Assembly (NCBI GenBank): GCA_018383195.1
Contig: JAGZOP010000062.1
Span: 1 to 11,413 of the forward strand
Length of the DNA stretch: 11,413 bases
Direction: 5' to 3'
Source: Clostridiaceae bacterium
Lineage (GTDB): Bacteria > Bacillota > Clostridia > Oscillospirales > Butyricicoccaceae
Part shown: positions 1-6,048 of the stretch, piece by piece
Numbering within the stretch: position 1 is the stretch's first letter
How the letters are laid out: every line of letters begins with the position of its first letter
Translations under genes and position numbers: made by a program
Notes under the pieces: model-generated
The model's input: the letters and a program-made list of their open reading frames with translations, nothing else
What the model was told of the DNA's origin: nothing
Databases searched by the model: none

Positions 1-210
1 ATGACCGCCGTATTTTGCGGTGTAACCAACTGTCCTCTGACCTCGATTTTGCTTTCCTATGAATTATTTGGCGGCGCAGGACTTCCGCTGTTCGCGCTGT
101 GCATCGCAGTCAGCTATATGCTTTCCGGCTACCGCGGCCTGTACAGCGAACAGAAAATTATGTATTCCAAATACAGCGCCGAATTTGTCGGTCGCCGGTC
201 GGGCGACTGA
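1..210 (+). CDS. ClC-family chloride channel/antiporter, C-terminal fragment
   Basis: This is the last 69 residues of a membrane protein whose beginning lies outside the window. The ATG at position 1 is most likely an internal Met, because the frame is open to the left edge. The segment GVTNCPLTSILLSYELFG resembles the late core helices of ClC proteins, where small residues and a Pro-Leu-Thr precede a hydrophobic helix ending in Glu-Leu/Met. A second hydrophobic stretch (LPLFALCIAVSYMLSG) follows, then a short Tyr-rich cytoplasmic tail. ClC proteins move chloride, or exchange it or fluoride for protons, across the cytoplasmic membrane. No C-terminal CBS or TrkA-C domain follows, so this is a short-tailed member. 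The stop is 35 bases before thiE with no visible terminator between them, so readthrough into thiE is possible. The family call is fairly good; ion and mechanism cannot be told from this piece. Confidence 0.75.
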   Translation: MTAVFCGVTNCPLTSILLSYELFGGAGLPLFALCIAVSYMLSGYRGLYSEQKIMYSKYSAEFVGRRSGD

Positions 211-245
211 TTCCCCCATCCATGCTGCGAAAAAGGAGATTTCCC

Positions 246-875
246 ATGAAACCCATAGACTACACTCTTTACGTCATCACCGACCGCACCTGGCTTGCGG
301 GCGGCTCGCTTGCGGACGCTGTCCGCGCTGCCATCGAAGGCGGCGCAACCGTTGTGCAGCTGCGCGAAAAGAACATTCCTGATGAGGAATATATTTCCCG
401 TGCACAGGAAATCAAGCCTATCTGCGACGCATCCGGCGTACCGCTTCTCATCAACGACCGCGTTGCGGTCGCGCAGGCGGTCGGCGCGGGTGTGCATCTC
501 GGCGCATCGGACGGCGACATCGCAGAAGCCCGCCGCATCCTCGGTCCGGACGCGCTCATCGGCGCAACTGCAAAAACCATCGAACAGGCGCAGGCGGCAG
601 AGCGTGCAGGCGCAAACTATCTCGGCTCGGGCGCTGTATTCGGTTCCACGACCAAAACAGACGCCAAGCCTATGACCATTCCGCAGTTTTCTGAAATCTG
701 TAAATCGGTGTCCATCCCGGTGGTTGCCATCGGCGGCGTCAGCGCAGAAAATGCGCACGCGCTCAAAGGCGCAGGTATGGTGGGGCTGTGCGTCATCTCC
801 GCCGTATTCGCAAAGCCGGATGTAAAAGCCGCAGCGCAGACCATGCGCACACTGGCAGAGGAGGTCTGCCGATGA
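246..875 (+). CDS. thiE: Thiamine phosphate synthase ThiE
   Basis: This 209-residue protein has the usual length of ThiE, the TIM-barrel enzyme that joins HMP-pyrophosphate and thiazole phosphate to make thiamine monophosphate in the cytoplasm. Recognisable motifs in order are YVITDR (residues 9-14), VVQLREKN (37-44), INDRVAVAQAVGAGVHLG (69-86), the GATAKTIEQA segment (106-115, usually GVS-type), GSGAVFGSTTK (127-137, a phosphate-loop segment) and VVAIGGVSAENA (159-170). The start at 246 is chosen because AAAGGAG lies 7 bases upstream (232-238) and the protein then begins at the usual place; longer in-frame extensions lack this. The last codons carry the ribosome-binding site of the next gene and the stop overlaps its start, so the two are probably translationally coupled. 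No TPP riboswitch fits in the 35 bases before it, so any such control would lie further upstream. ThiE is favoured over the related TenI because the LREKN, NDR and TTKTDA segments are kept. Confidence 0.93.
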   Translation: MKPIDYTLYVITDRTWLAGGSLADAVRAAIEGGATVVQLREKNIPDEEYISRAQEIKPICDASGVPLLINDRVAVAQAVGAGVHLGASDGDIAEARRILGPDALIGATAKTIEQAQAAERAGANYLGSGAVFGSTTKTDAKPMTIPQFSEICKSVSIPVVAIGGVSAENAHALKGAGMVGLCVISAVFAKPDVKAAAQTMRTLAEEVCR

Positions 876-1540
876 TCCGCGGCGCAATTTTCGATATGGA
901 CGGTACTCTGCTCGATTCCATGTGCGTTTGGGAGCAGCTTTCCCAGCGCTATCTGGACAAGTTCGGCGTGCGCCTGACCGCGACCGACTACGCGGCGCTC
1001 GAGGCATGCACCCAGTTTCAGGCTGCCGAATACTTCTGCACACGCTATCCCGCAATCACCGAATCCCCCGCACAGGTCATGCAGGGCATGGACGAGTTGA
1101 TCTGTGCGCGGTATGAAGCGCTTGCCAAGCCGCGCGACGGCGCGCGCGAACTGCTCCGCGCCCTGCGGGATGCGGGTGTTTCCATGGCGGTTGCAACCCT
1201 GACCGACCGCAAGCACGCCGAAAAGGCGCTTGCAGACCGCGGCATGCGTGATTTTTTCGATGTTTTTCTCACGATTGACGATGTCGGAGTCAGCAAGCGG
1301 AATCCCAAAATTTATCAGCTCGCCGCTGAACATATGGAACTCCCGCCCGCAGAATGCATGGTGTTTGAGGACGCGCCCTATGCGGGCGAAACCGCCAAAC
1401 GCGCAGGGTTTCAGGTGTGCGGCATCGCGGAGCCGTGGTACGCCGCAGGCGAAACGCAGCTGCGCGCCGTGAGCGACTTGTTCATGGAACACAGTTTTTT
1501 CGAGGTGATTCCCGCCATTTTGCACGAAATCGGAAAATAA
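872..1540 (+). CDS. HAD-superfamily phosphatase (beta-phosphoglucomutase-like), coupled to thiE
   Basis: This 222-residue protein is a HAD subfamily I hydrolase with an N-terminal helical cap. Motif I is FDMDGTLLDS (residues 7-16), with D8 the expected nucleophile and D10 the acid/base. Motif II is around T109 in VATLTDR, motif III is probably K142 in VSKRNPKIY, and motif IV is FEDAPYA with E166 and D167. The motif III text is less canonical than the common GKPxPDIY. The start ATG overlaps the thiE stop as ATGA, and a GAGGAGG-type site sits 7 bases upstream inside thiE, so the two genes look co-expressed. Family members dephosphorylate small sugar phosphates, nucleotides or cofactors. The thiE coupling makes thiamine monophosphate or a thiazole/pyrimidine phosphate an attractive substrate, but that is inference from position only. 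A general sugar phosphatase or beta-phosphoglucomutase activity is equally compatible with the sequence. Confidence 0.88.
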   Translation: MIRGAIFDMDGTLLDSMCVWEQLSQRYLDKFGVRLTATDYAALEACTQFQAAEYFCTRYPAITESPAQVMQGMDELICARYEALAKPRDGARELLRALRDAGVSMAVATLTDRKHAEKALADRGMRDFFDVFLTIDDVGVSKRNPKIYQLAAEHMELPPAECMVFEDAPYAGETAKRAGFQVCGIAEPWYAAGETQLRAVSDLFMEHSFFEVIPAILHEIGK

Positions 1541-1564
1541 CAACATTTTTTTGCACGAACCCCA

Positions 1565-1593
1565 TTGCAATCTCATTTCTCTTCCATTAAAAT
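1565..1593 (+). promoter_or_regulatory. Sigma-A-like promoter before the MATE gene
   Basis: TTGCAA at 1565-1570 and TAAAAT at 1588-1593 are separated by exactly 17 bases. Transcription would begin near 1600, a few bases before the hairpin at 1607. It lies 25 bases after the HAD gene's stop and would make the MATE-plsC pair an independent unit. The match is good but unproven. Confidence 0.55.
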
Positions 1594-1606
1594 AAAGATA
1601 ATGAGT

Positions 1607-1642
1607 GGCTGCATACGTTTTTCGTAATGCAGCCCCATTTTT
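1607..1642 (+). terminator. Hairpin with T-tract between HAD gene and MATE gene (terminator or attenuator)
   Basis: GGCTGCAT (1607-1614) pairs perfectly with ATGCAGCC (1627-1634). A further ACG/CGT pairing follows with one bulged A, and the loop is TTTTT. A run of five T follows at 1638-1642 after CCA. It can end the thiE-HAD transcript, but it also lies directly downstream of the predicted MATE promoter and would then be a leader hairpin. The sequence TTTTTCGYAAT is repeated at 1618-1628 and 1638-1648, 20 bases apart, inside this element. Confidence 0.6.
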
Positions 1643-1669
1643 CGCAATTTTTCAGCAAGGAGGATTTTT

Positions 1670-3055
1670 ATGGACCAATCCCAAAACAAAATGGGGACAC
1701 AAAAGATTGTACCCCTGATCTTTTCCATGGCGCTCCCGGCTATGATTTCAATGCTGATCAGCGCACTTTACAATATTGTAGACAGCATTTTTGTCGCAAA
1801 ATATTCGCAGGACGCACTCACTGCGGTTTCTCTTGTATTTCCGCTTCAGCAGCTTGTCATCGCCATCGCGGTCGGCACCGGCGTCGGTGTAAACTCGCTG
1901 ATTGCGCGCCGTCTGGGCGCGCGGATGCAGAGCGAAGCGGACAACGCCGCAAAGCACGGTGTTGCCCTTTCCGTTGTCAGCGGCATTGTATTTGTTTTCA
2001 TCGGCTTTTTCCTCAGCCGCCCGTTCCTTGCCGCATTTACCAACCGCGCTTCTGTCCTGGAGCAGGCGGTGCAGTATTCGCACATCGCAGTCGGCCTGTC
2101 TATCTTCGTCATGATTTCCATTATGTGCGAAAAAATTCAACAGGCAACCGGCAATATGATTATCCCCATGGTGCAGGGTCTGACCGGCGCGATCTTTAAT
2201 ATTATCCTTGACCCGCTGATGATCTTCGGCATTGGTCCTTTCCCCGAAATGGGTATCCGCGGCGCGGCAATCGCCACGATAGTCGGACAGATCTTCGGCA
2301 TGTTTGTCGGCATCTGGGGCGCTTTTTGTCACCAGAAGGTGGTCGATGTCCGCATGCGCGGCTTCCGTTGGGAATGGGAAGCTGTACGCGAAATTTATCG
2401 CGTCGGTCTGCCGGGCATCATCATGCAGAGCATTTCCAGCGTCATGGTTTCTGTCATGAACCTGATTCTGATTACGTTCTCCGAAGTTGCCGTCGCTGTA
2501 CTCGGCATCTACTTTAAGCTGCAAACCTTTGTCTTTATGCCGGTATTCGGTCTGAATCAGGGTGCGCTCCCCGTCATGGCGTTCAACTATGGCGCGCACA
2601 ACCGCCATCGCCTGATGAGTGCATACCGGGTTTCCCTGATCGCGGCGTTCGTGATTATGATTGCCGGTCTTGTAGCGTTCCAGGTTCTCCCCGAGCCCAT
2701 GCTCATGCTGTTTGCCGACACGAACGATGCCGCTGCAACCGCAACGCTGCTTGAACTCGGCACCCCCGCGCTGCGCATCATCAGCCTGTCCTTCCCCTGT
2801 GCAGCGTTTGGCATCATCACCTCGACCCTGTTCCAGGCCATTGGACGCGGTGTCGCCAGCCTGATCGTTTCGGTTGCGCGCCAGCTGCTTGCCATCCTGC
2901 CCGCTGCATGGCTGCTCGGCAAGCTGTACGGTTTAACCGCCATTTGGTTTTCCTTCCCCATCGCGGAAGTGATTGCAGTGATTCTTTCCGCCGTACTGCT
3001 GTACCATGCATATCATACCGAACTTCGTTTTCTGGAAACTCCAAAGGAGGGATAA
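1670..3055 (+). CDS. MATE-family multidrug/cation efflux transporter
   Basis: This 461-residue integral membrane protein has the usual length and twelve-helix hydrophobic pattern of MATE (MatE/DinF/NorM) exporters, which expel drugs or other cationic compounds using sodium or proton gradients. Typical family segments are LPAMISMLISALYNIVDSIF (about 22-41), the following AVSLVFPLQQ stretch, GVNSLIARRLGA (73-84), DPLMIFG (181-187) and the second-half PVMAFNYGA (301-309). The two homologous halves are joined by a charged loop around residues 221-240. AAGGAGG (1657-1663) lies 6 bases before the ATG and fixes the start. The end of the gene contains the RBS of the acyltransferase that follows 3 bases later, so the two products are likely made together. 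The substrate cannot be read from the sequence; a role in lipid or metabolite export is as open as drug efflux. Confidence 0.93.
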   Translation: MDQSQNKMGTQKIVPLIFSMALPAMISMLISALYNIVDSIFVAKYSQDALTAVSLVFPLQQLVIAIAVGTGVGVNSLIARRLGARMQSEADNAAKHGVALSVVSGIVFVFIGFFLSRPFLAAFTNRASVLEQAVQYSHIAVGLSIFVMISIMCEKIQQATGNMIIPMVQGLTGAIFNIILDPLMIFGIGPFPEMGIRGAAIATIVGQIFGMFVGIWGAFCHQKVVDVRMRGFRWEWEAVREIYRVGLPGIIMQSISSVMVSVMNLILITFSEVAVAVLGIYFKLQTFVFMPVFGLNQGALPVMAFNYGAHNRHRLMSAYRVSLIAAFVIMIAGLVAFQVLPEPMLMLFADTNDAAATATLLELGTPALRIISLSFPCAAFGIITSTLFQAIGRGVASLIVSVARQLLAILPAAWLLGKLYGLTAIWFSFPIAEVIAVILSAVLLYHAYHTELRFLETPKEG

Positions 3056-3058
3056 GCG

Positions 3059-3775
3059 ATGCTTCGCACGCTGATCTGGTTTACATACTTCTGGCTGTAT
3101 CTGCTGCTGTGCCTTCCCATCAGCCTGTTTGTACGCTATCTTGTTAAAAAGGACAGCACCAAGGCGGATCATTATGTCGCGCATTTTGTAAAGAACTGGG
3201 CGCGCCGCCTGCTGCGCCTCGCAGGTGCGGAGGTGAGCGTCTCTGGTCAGGAACATCTGCCCGCCGAGGGTTCCTACATGGTAGTCGCCAACCACCAGGG
3301 GTATTTCGATATCCCGATCATGCTCGCCTGCGTGGGGGAACCGCGCGGTCTGGTCGCCAAGCAGGAGATTGACCGGATTCCCGGCATCCGTACTTGGATG
3401 CGCTATCTGCACTGCCTGTTTGTAGACCGCAGCAGTCCACGCGCCGGTGCACAGATCATTGTAGACGGCGCAAAGCTCCTGGAAAGCGGTCACAGCCTGA
3501 CCATTTTCCCCGAGGGAACGCGGTCCAAGGGCGGTCCGGTGAAAGAATTCAAGGCAGGTGCGTTCCGCATCGCGTCCCGTGCGGGCGTACCGGTCGTTCC
3601 GGTCACCATCGACGGTTCTTTCCGCCTGATGGAAGGCAACGGTATGAAAATCCGTCCCGCATCGGTGCACGTCACCATCCATCCTCCGATTACGACCAAG
3701 GGTATTGCACGCGAAGATCTTCGCGCCCTGCCGCATACCGTCCGGGATACCATTGCATCCGAACTTGCATCTTAA
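3059..3775 (+). CDS. plsC: PlsC-type 1-acylglycerol-3-phosphate acyltransferase
   Basis: This 238-residue protein has the hallmarks of the PlsC/LPLAT family, which acylates lysophosphatidic acid to phosphatidic acid at the inner face of the membrane. A hydrophobic N-terminal helix (about residues 5-27) anchors it. The catalytic NHQGYFD block gives H79 and D84 of the HX4D motif; Gly replaces the more common Ser at position 81. FPEGTRS at 150-156 is the glycerol-phosphate binding motif, and the VPVVPVTIDG segment (177-186) is also typical. The start has AAAGGAGG at 3043-3050, 8 bases upstream and inside the MATE gene. The gene ends just before a strong terminator, closing a two-gene unit. The catalytic family is clear. 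Whether this is the housekeeping PlsC or a specialised paralogue acting on another lipid is open, and its coupling to a transporter hints that it may be a paralogue. Confidence 0.9.
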   Translation: MLRTLIWFTYFWLYLLLCLPISLFVRYLVKKDSTKADHYVAHFVKNWARRLLRLAGAEVSVSGQEHLPAEGSYMVVANHQGYFDIPIMLACVGEPRGLVAKQEIDRIPGIRTWMRYLHCLFVDRSSPRAGAQIIVDGAKLLESGHSLTIFPEGTRSKGGPVKEFKAGAFRIASRAGVPVVPVTIDGSFRLMEGNGMKIRPASVHVTIHPPITTKGIAREDLRALPHTVRDTIASELAS

Positions 3776-3781
3776 AAGCAT

Positions 3782-3818
3782 AAAAAACGGTGTTTCCATT
3801 TGGAAACACCGTTTTTTT
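3782..3818. terminator. Bidirectional intrinsic terminator between convergent genes
   Basis: CGGTGTTTCC (3788-3797) pairs perfectly with GGAAACACCG (3802-3811) across an ATTT loop. Six A precede the stem and seven T follow it, so a hairpin with a U-run forms on either strand. It ends the MATE-plsC transcript on the + strand. On the - strand the hairpin lies just beyond the stop of the small gene at 3828-4010 and would end the lacI transcript. Confidence 0.92.
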
Positions 3819-3827
3819 ACCCATTTT

Positions 3828-4010
3828 TCAGCCGTCACGCTGCTCTGATAAACGGACCGATGCGCCGCGCGTCTCGGGCGGACGCACTGCCGCGCCGCGC
3901 AGCTTCAAATATTCTGCCGTATAATCTTCCACCGAACGCGGCGGCTCCTTGACTGCCGCCGAGTCAATATGCGCATGATCGTCATAGCGCGGAAAATCCT
4001 TTTCTTCCAT
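3828..4010 (-). CDS. Small hydrophilic protein of unknown function downstream of lacI
   Basis: This is a 60-residue hydrophilic protein I do not recognise. It starts MEEKDFPRYDD and has an acidic/His N-terminal patch (YDDHAHID), a mid-part SVEDYTAEYLKLRGAA that could be helical, and a Pro/Arg-rich tail in which RGAAVRP and RGASVRL form an imperfect repeat. The start at 4010 is chosen because AAGGAGGG (4019-4026 on the - strand) lies 7 bases upstream; an in-frame ATG nine codons further upstream has no such site. It lies 44 bases after the lacI stop on the same strand and directly before the shared terminator, so co-transcription with lacI is likely. There are no membrane segments, signal peptide or cysteines. 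The good RBS and position argue that it is translated; function is unknown. Confidence 0.6.
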   Translation of the reverse strand: MEEKDFPRYDDHAHIDSAAVKEPPRSVEDYTAEYLKLRGAAVRPPETRGASVRLSEQRDG

Positions 4011-4054
4011 GCAGCATCCCTCCTTCCGAAGTAGCATGCCGCAGGAAAGCGATT

Positions 4055-5059
4055 TTATGCGCGCACAAACCCAACCGATTCGCCTTCGGCGAGCGAAACC
4101 GGCAGCACAACGCGCTCACTGCTGTTTTCCCCGTTCTGAATGAACGAAATCAGCTTTTTCACGCAGGTTTCTGCCTGCACCGCACAGTGTACATCGACCG
4201 AAGTAATCGCCGGAATCGCCATTTTTCCGATAACGGTATTATCAAATCCAACTAATGCAATATCGTCCGGCACCGAATAGCCCTGCGCAAGCAGCGCCTT
4301 CATTCCAATCATCGCCATATTGTCATTGGTGCAGATGAACGCCTCCGGTTTATCTTCGCAGCGCGCAAGCGCAGCAAAGATGCGGTCATAATCGTACACA
4401 TGCACGGCATCCATATCAACGAGTACATGATCGGGGTTCACCGACAGACCGAGGTGCATCATCCCGCCGATATATCCCTGATACCGCTCCATAAAGCCGG
4501 TACTGTGGTTGGGATTTCCCAAAAAACCAATCCGGCGGTAGCCGCGGTCATACAGATGCTCCACCGCAAGCAAGCCGCCTTTGAGGTTGTCCTCAATGAC
4601 CGTGCACACCTGCAAATGCTCATATCGCGTACCGGTTGCAATGACCGGCACGCCGCATCCGGCAACCTTTGCCGCAATCCGCTCTTCCATATCGCCGAGA
4701 ATAATCACACCCGCAATGGAGTTGCTTTCAAATTTGCGGCGCAGCTCGTCCGGGTCCACATCACAGCTTGCACAGTTGAATACCATCAAATTATAATTCG
4801 ATTCATGCGCTGTACTCAAAATATGCTGATGAAAGCTCATATAGAAATAGGAATCGCGCAGGCGCTCCCCTGTGGACACGAGACCGATATTCCGCATTTC
4901 GCTCTTGCCCTTTTGCCCAAAATAACCGAGTTCTTCGGCAATCTGGAGGATATTTTCCCGGGTTTCCTGCTTGACACTCGGCATGTTCCGCAGCGCAAGG
5001 GAAACCGTATTGACCGATACCCCCGACCTCTGCGCAATGTCCTTTAGTGTGACTCTCAT
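4055..5059 (-). CDS. LacI-family transcriptional regulator with short hinge
   Basis: This 334-residue protein is a LacI/GalR-type regulator. Residues 3-24 are the helix-turn-helix (VTLKDIAQRSGVSVNTVSLA), followed by the conserved ETRENILQIAEELGY (32-46). The periplasmic-binding-protein-like sensor domain runs from about residue 57 to the end, with INTERNAL features such as GVIILG (117-122), FICTNDNMAM (241-250) and DDIALVGFDN (265-274). The segment joining the two domains, from Y46 to the first sensor strand IGLV, is about five residues shorter than in LacI or GalR and lacks the usual Pro-Asn and hinge leucine. GGAGGT at 5068-5073 is 8 bases before the ATG. It lies between the PlsC unit and the XRE islet, and the sugar ABC operon and iol genes beyond it are the plausible targets. 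The effector is unknown; inositol or its keto form is an inference from context. Confidence 0.92.
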   Translation of the reverse strand: MRVTLKDIAQRSGVSVNTVSLALRNMPSVKQETRENILQIAEELGYFGQKGKSEMRNIGLVSTGERLRDSYFYMSFHQHILSTAHESNYNLMVFNCASCDVDPDELRRKFESNSIAGVIILGDMEERIAAKVAGCGVPVIATGTRYEHLQVCTVIEDNLKGGLLAVEHLYDRGYRRIGFLGNPNHSTGFMERYQGYIGGMMHLGLSVNPDHVLVDMDAVHVYDYDRIFAALARCEDKPEAFICTNDNMAMIGMKALLAQGYSVPDDIALVGFDNTVIGKMAIPAITSVDVHCAVQAETCVKKLISFIQNGENSSERVVLPVSLAEGESVGFVRA

Positions 5060-5374
5060 ATCCCCATACCTCCATGTAGGCGCTTATGCCCCATTATCTA
5101 AATCTTATCATTTTAATGGTATCCTATTTTTTCGCAAAACGCAACACCCAAATTTGCTGAACTGCAAGAATTTCAAACAAATATTATATCTGATTTCTGC
5201 TTAACCGCATAAATACTATACTTTCAAACTTATTGGAGCATAACGAAACATTCATTTTACCACGATTGAATTAGCCTTGATATGACAAACATCACCAAAA
5301 AGCAGTGAATCCTAAGACTAGCTACTTTGTATGAATGCGTCCGAAGTTGTCAAACTGAAATTGTATGTTGGAAA
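5060..5374. other. AT-rich spacer between lacI and the XRE gene
   Basis: This 315-base stretch holds the lacI RBS and predicted promoter at its left end (5068-5137). Beyond that I see no convincing gene, RNA or terminator. The base composition drops sharply: 5161-5220 is about 27% G+C, against about 65% in a sample of thiE (541-600). The XRE gene ends at the right edge without a recognisable terminator, so its transcript may run on toward lacI. Confidence 0.6.
5110..5137 (-). promoter_or_regulatory. Possible promoter of lacI
   Basis: On the - strand, TTGCGA (5132-5137) and TAAAAT (5110-5115) are 16 bases apart, about 50 bases upstream of the lacI start. The -35 is imperfect and the region is AT-rich, so chance matches are easy. 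Confidence 0.4.
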
Positions 5375-5809
5375 TTATTCTACATCAATCACATCATCTT
5401 CATTCATTTCTATGACCGTAGTACTACCTTCAGTTGAAAAGGTTTTATATGCCGACATACCAAATATCACCAAAATAATATTGATGACTAAAATTGTTAA
5501 TAAAATAATCCCAATAATTTTCCAAATTCTTTTACTCCGCATATTCTTAATTGCCATCTGTTCACTGATTTTTGCAAGTTGTTCTGCAATAACATCATTA
5601 TCATCTTCATCAGTTATTGTTCCTCCAAGCAATATGCTTACTCTTGTATCCAGTATATCTGCAATTTTTGAAAGAAGATCTGCGTCTGGAACCGACAACC
5701 CTTTTTCCCATTTACTCACTGTCTGTCTTACAACATTCAATTTGATTGCAAGTTCTTCTTGTGTATATCCTTTTGCTTTTCGCATTGCTTTTAAGTTTTC
5801 ATTGAACAT
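5375..5809 (-). CDS. XRE-family regulator with C-terminal membrane anchor
   Basis: This 144-residue protein begins with a Cro/C1-type helix-turn-helix (residues 5-60). The recognition part is NVVRQTVSKWEKG (25-37), followed by the common PDADLLSKIADILD block (41-54). A charged, probably helical linker (65-93) leads to one transmembrane helix around 95-118 (WKIIGIILLTILVINIILVIF) and a short acidic tail ending near DDVIDVE, which would lie outside the cell if the DNA-binding part is inside. Such HTH-TM proteins are common in Firmicutes, usually without a known signal. GAGGAGGA (5817-5824) is 7 bases before the ATG. The gene is much more AT-rich than its neighbours, with A/T-ending codons, which suggests a separate origin. 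It sits alone between lacI and the ABC operon with its own promoter. Targets are unknown; no partner sensor or antitoxin-like gene is adjacent. Confidence 0.88.
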   Translation of the reverse strand: MFNENLKAMRKAKGYTQEELAIKLNVVRQTVSKWEKGLSVPDADLLSKIADILDTRVSILLGGTITDEDDNDVIAEQLAKISEQMAIKNMRSKRIWKIIGIILLTILVINIILVIFGMSAYKTFSTEGSTTVIEMNEDDVIDVE

Positions 5810-5841
5810 ATTTATGTCCTCCTCGCATGTTTGATGATGAT

Positions 5842-5870
5842 AGCATACATAAATATGCCCGTTGCCTCAA
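5842..5870 (-). promoter_or_regulatory. Probable promoter of the XRE gene
   Basis: On the - strand, TTGAGG (5865-5870) and TATGCT (5842-5847) are exactly 17 bases apart, about 30 bases upstream of the XRE start codon and just before its RBS. This fits a sigma-A promoter with a short leader. Confidence 0.5.
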
Positions 5871-6004
5871 GCAATACAAATCAACATTATAGTTGCATTA
5901 CTCTTATATTGATGCAAAACCCAATATTCTATTGTTCCCATTATCGCATAGAACTGAATTTACTGCCACTATATTATTTGAAAATAAATCCTTGTCTTTT
6001 TGAG

Positions 6005-6035
6005 AAAAAAGCAGCGCCGTTTGATACGGCGCTGC
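6005..6035 (-). terminator. Intrinsic terminator of the ABC transporter operon
   Basis: GCAGCGCCGT (6011-6020) and ACGGCGCTGC (6026-6035) form a perfect ten-pair stem with a five-base loop. On the - strand it is followed by a run of six T (6005-6010). It begins 13 bases after the stop of the binding-protein gene and separates the operon from the XRE gene. Confidence 0.9.
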
Positions 6036-6048
6036 TTTTACAACGAAC

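Noticed and set aside
1..210. Reading 1-210 as a complete small gene starting at the first ATG
   Set aside because: The translation matches an internal ClC core helix from its first residues, and no RBS can be seen because the window begins there. It is a truncated C-terminus.
211..245. TPP riboswitch before thiE
   Set aside because: Only 35 bases separate the genes, far too short for a THI element, and none of its conserved boxes are present.
129..1576. Overlapping - strand open frames opposite thiE and the HAD gene
   Set aside because: Both + strand genes have clear motifs and RBSs; the antisense frames have neither and reflect high GC at third positions.
5140..5374. Mobile element or attachment site at the edge of the AT-rich islet
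   Set aside because: No terminal inverted repeats, target duplication, transposase or integrase remnant could be seen. Composition alone does not show how the islet arrived.
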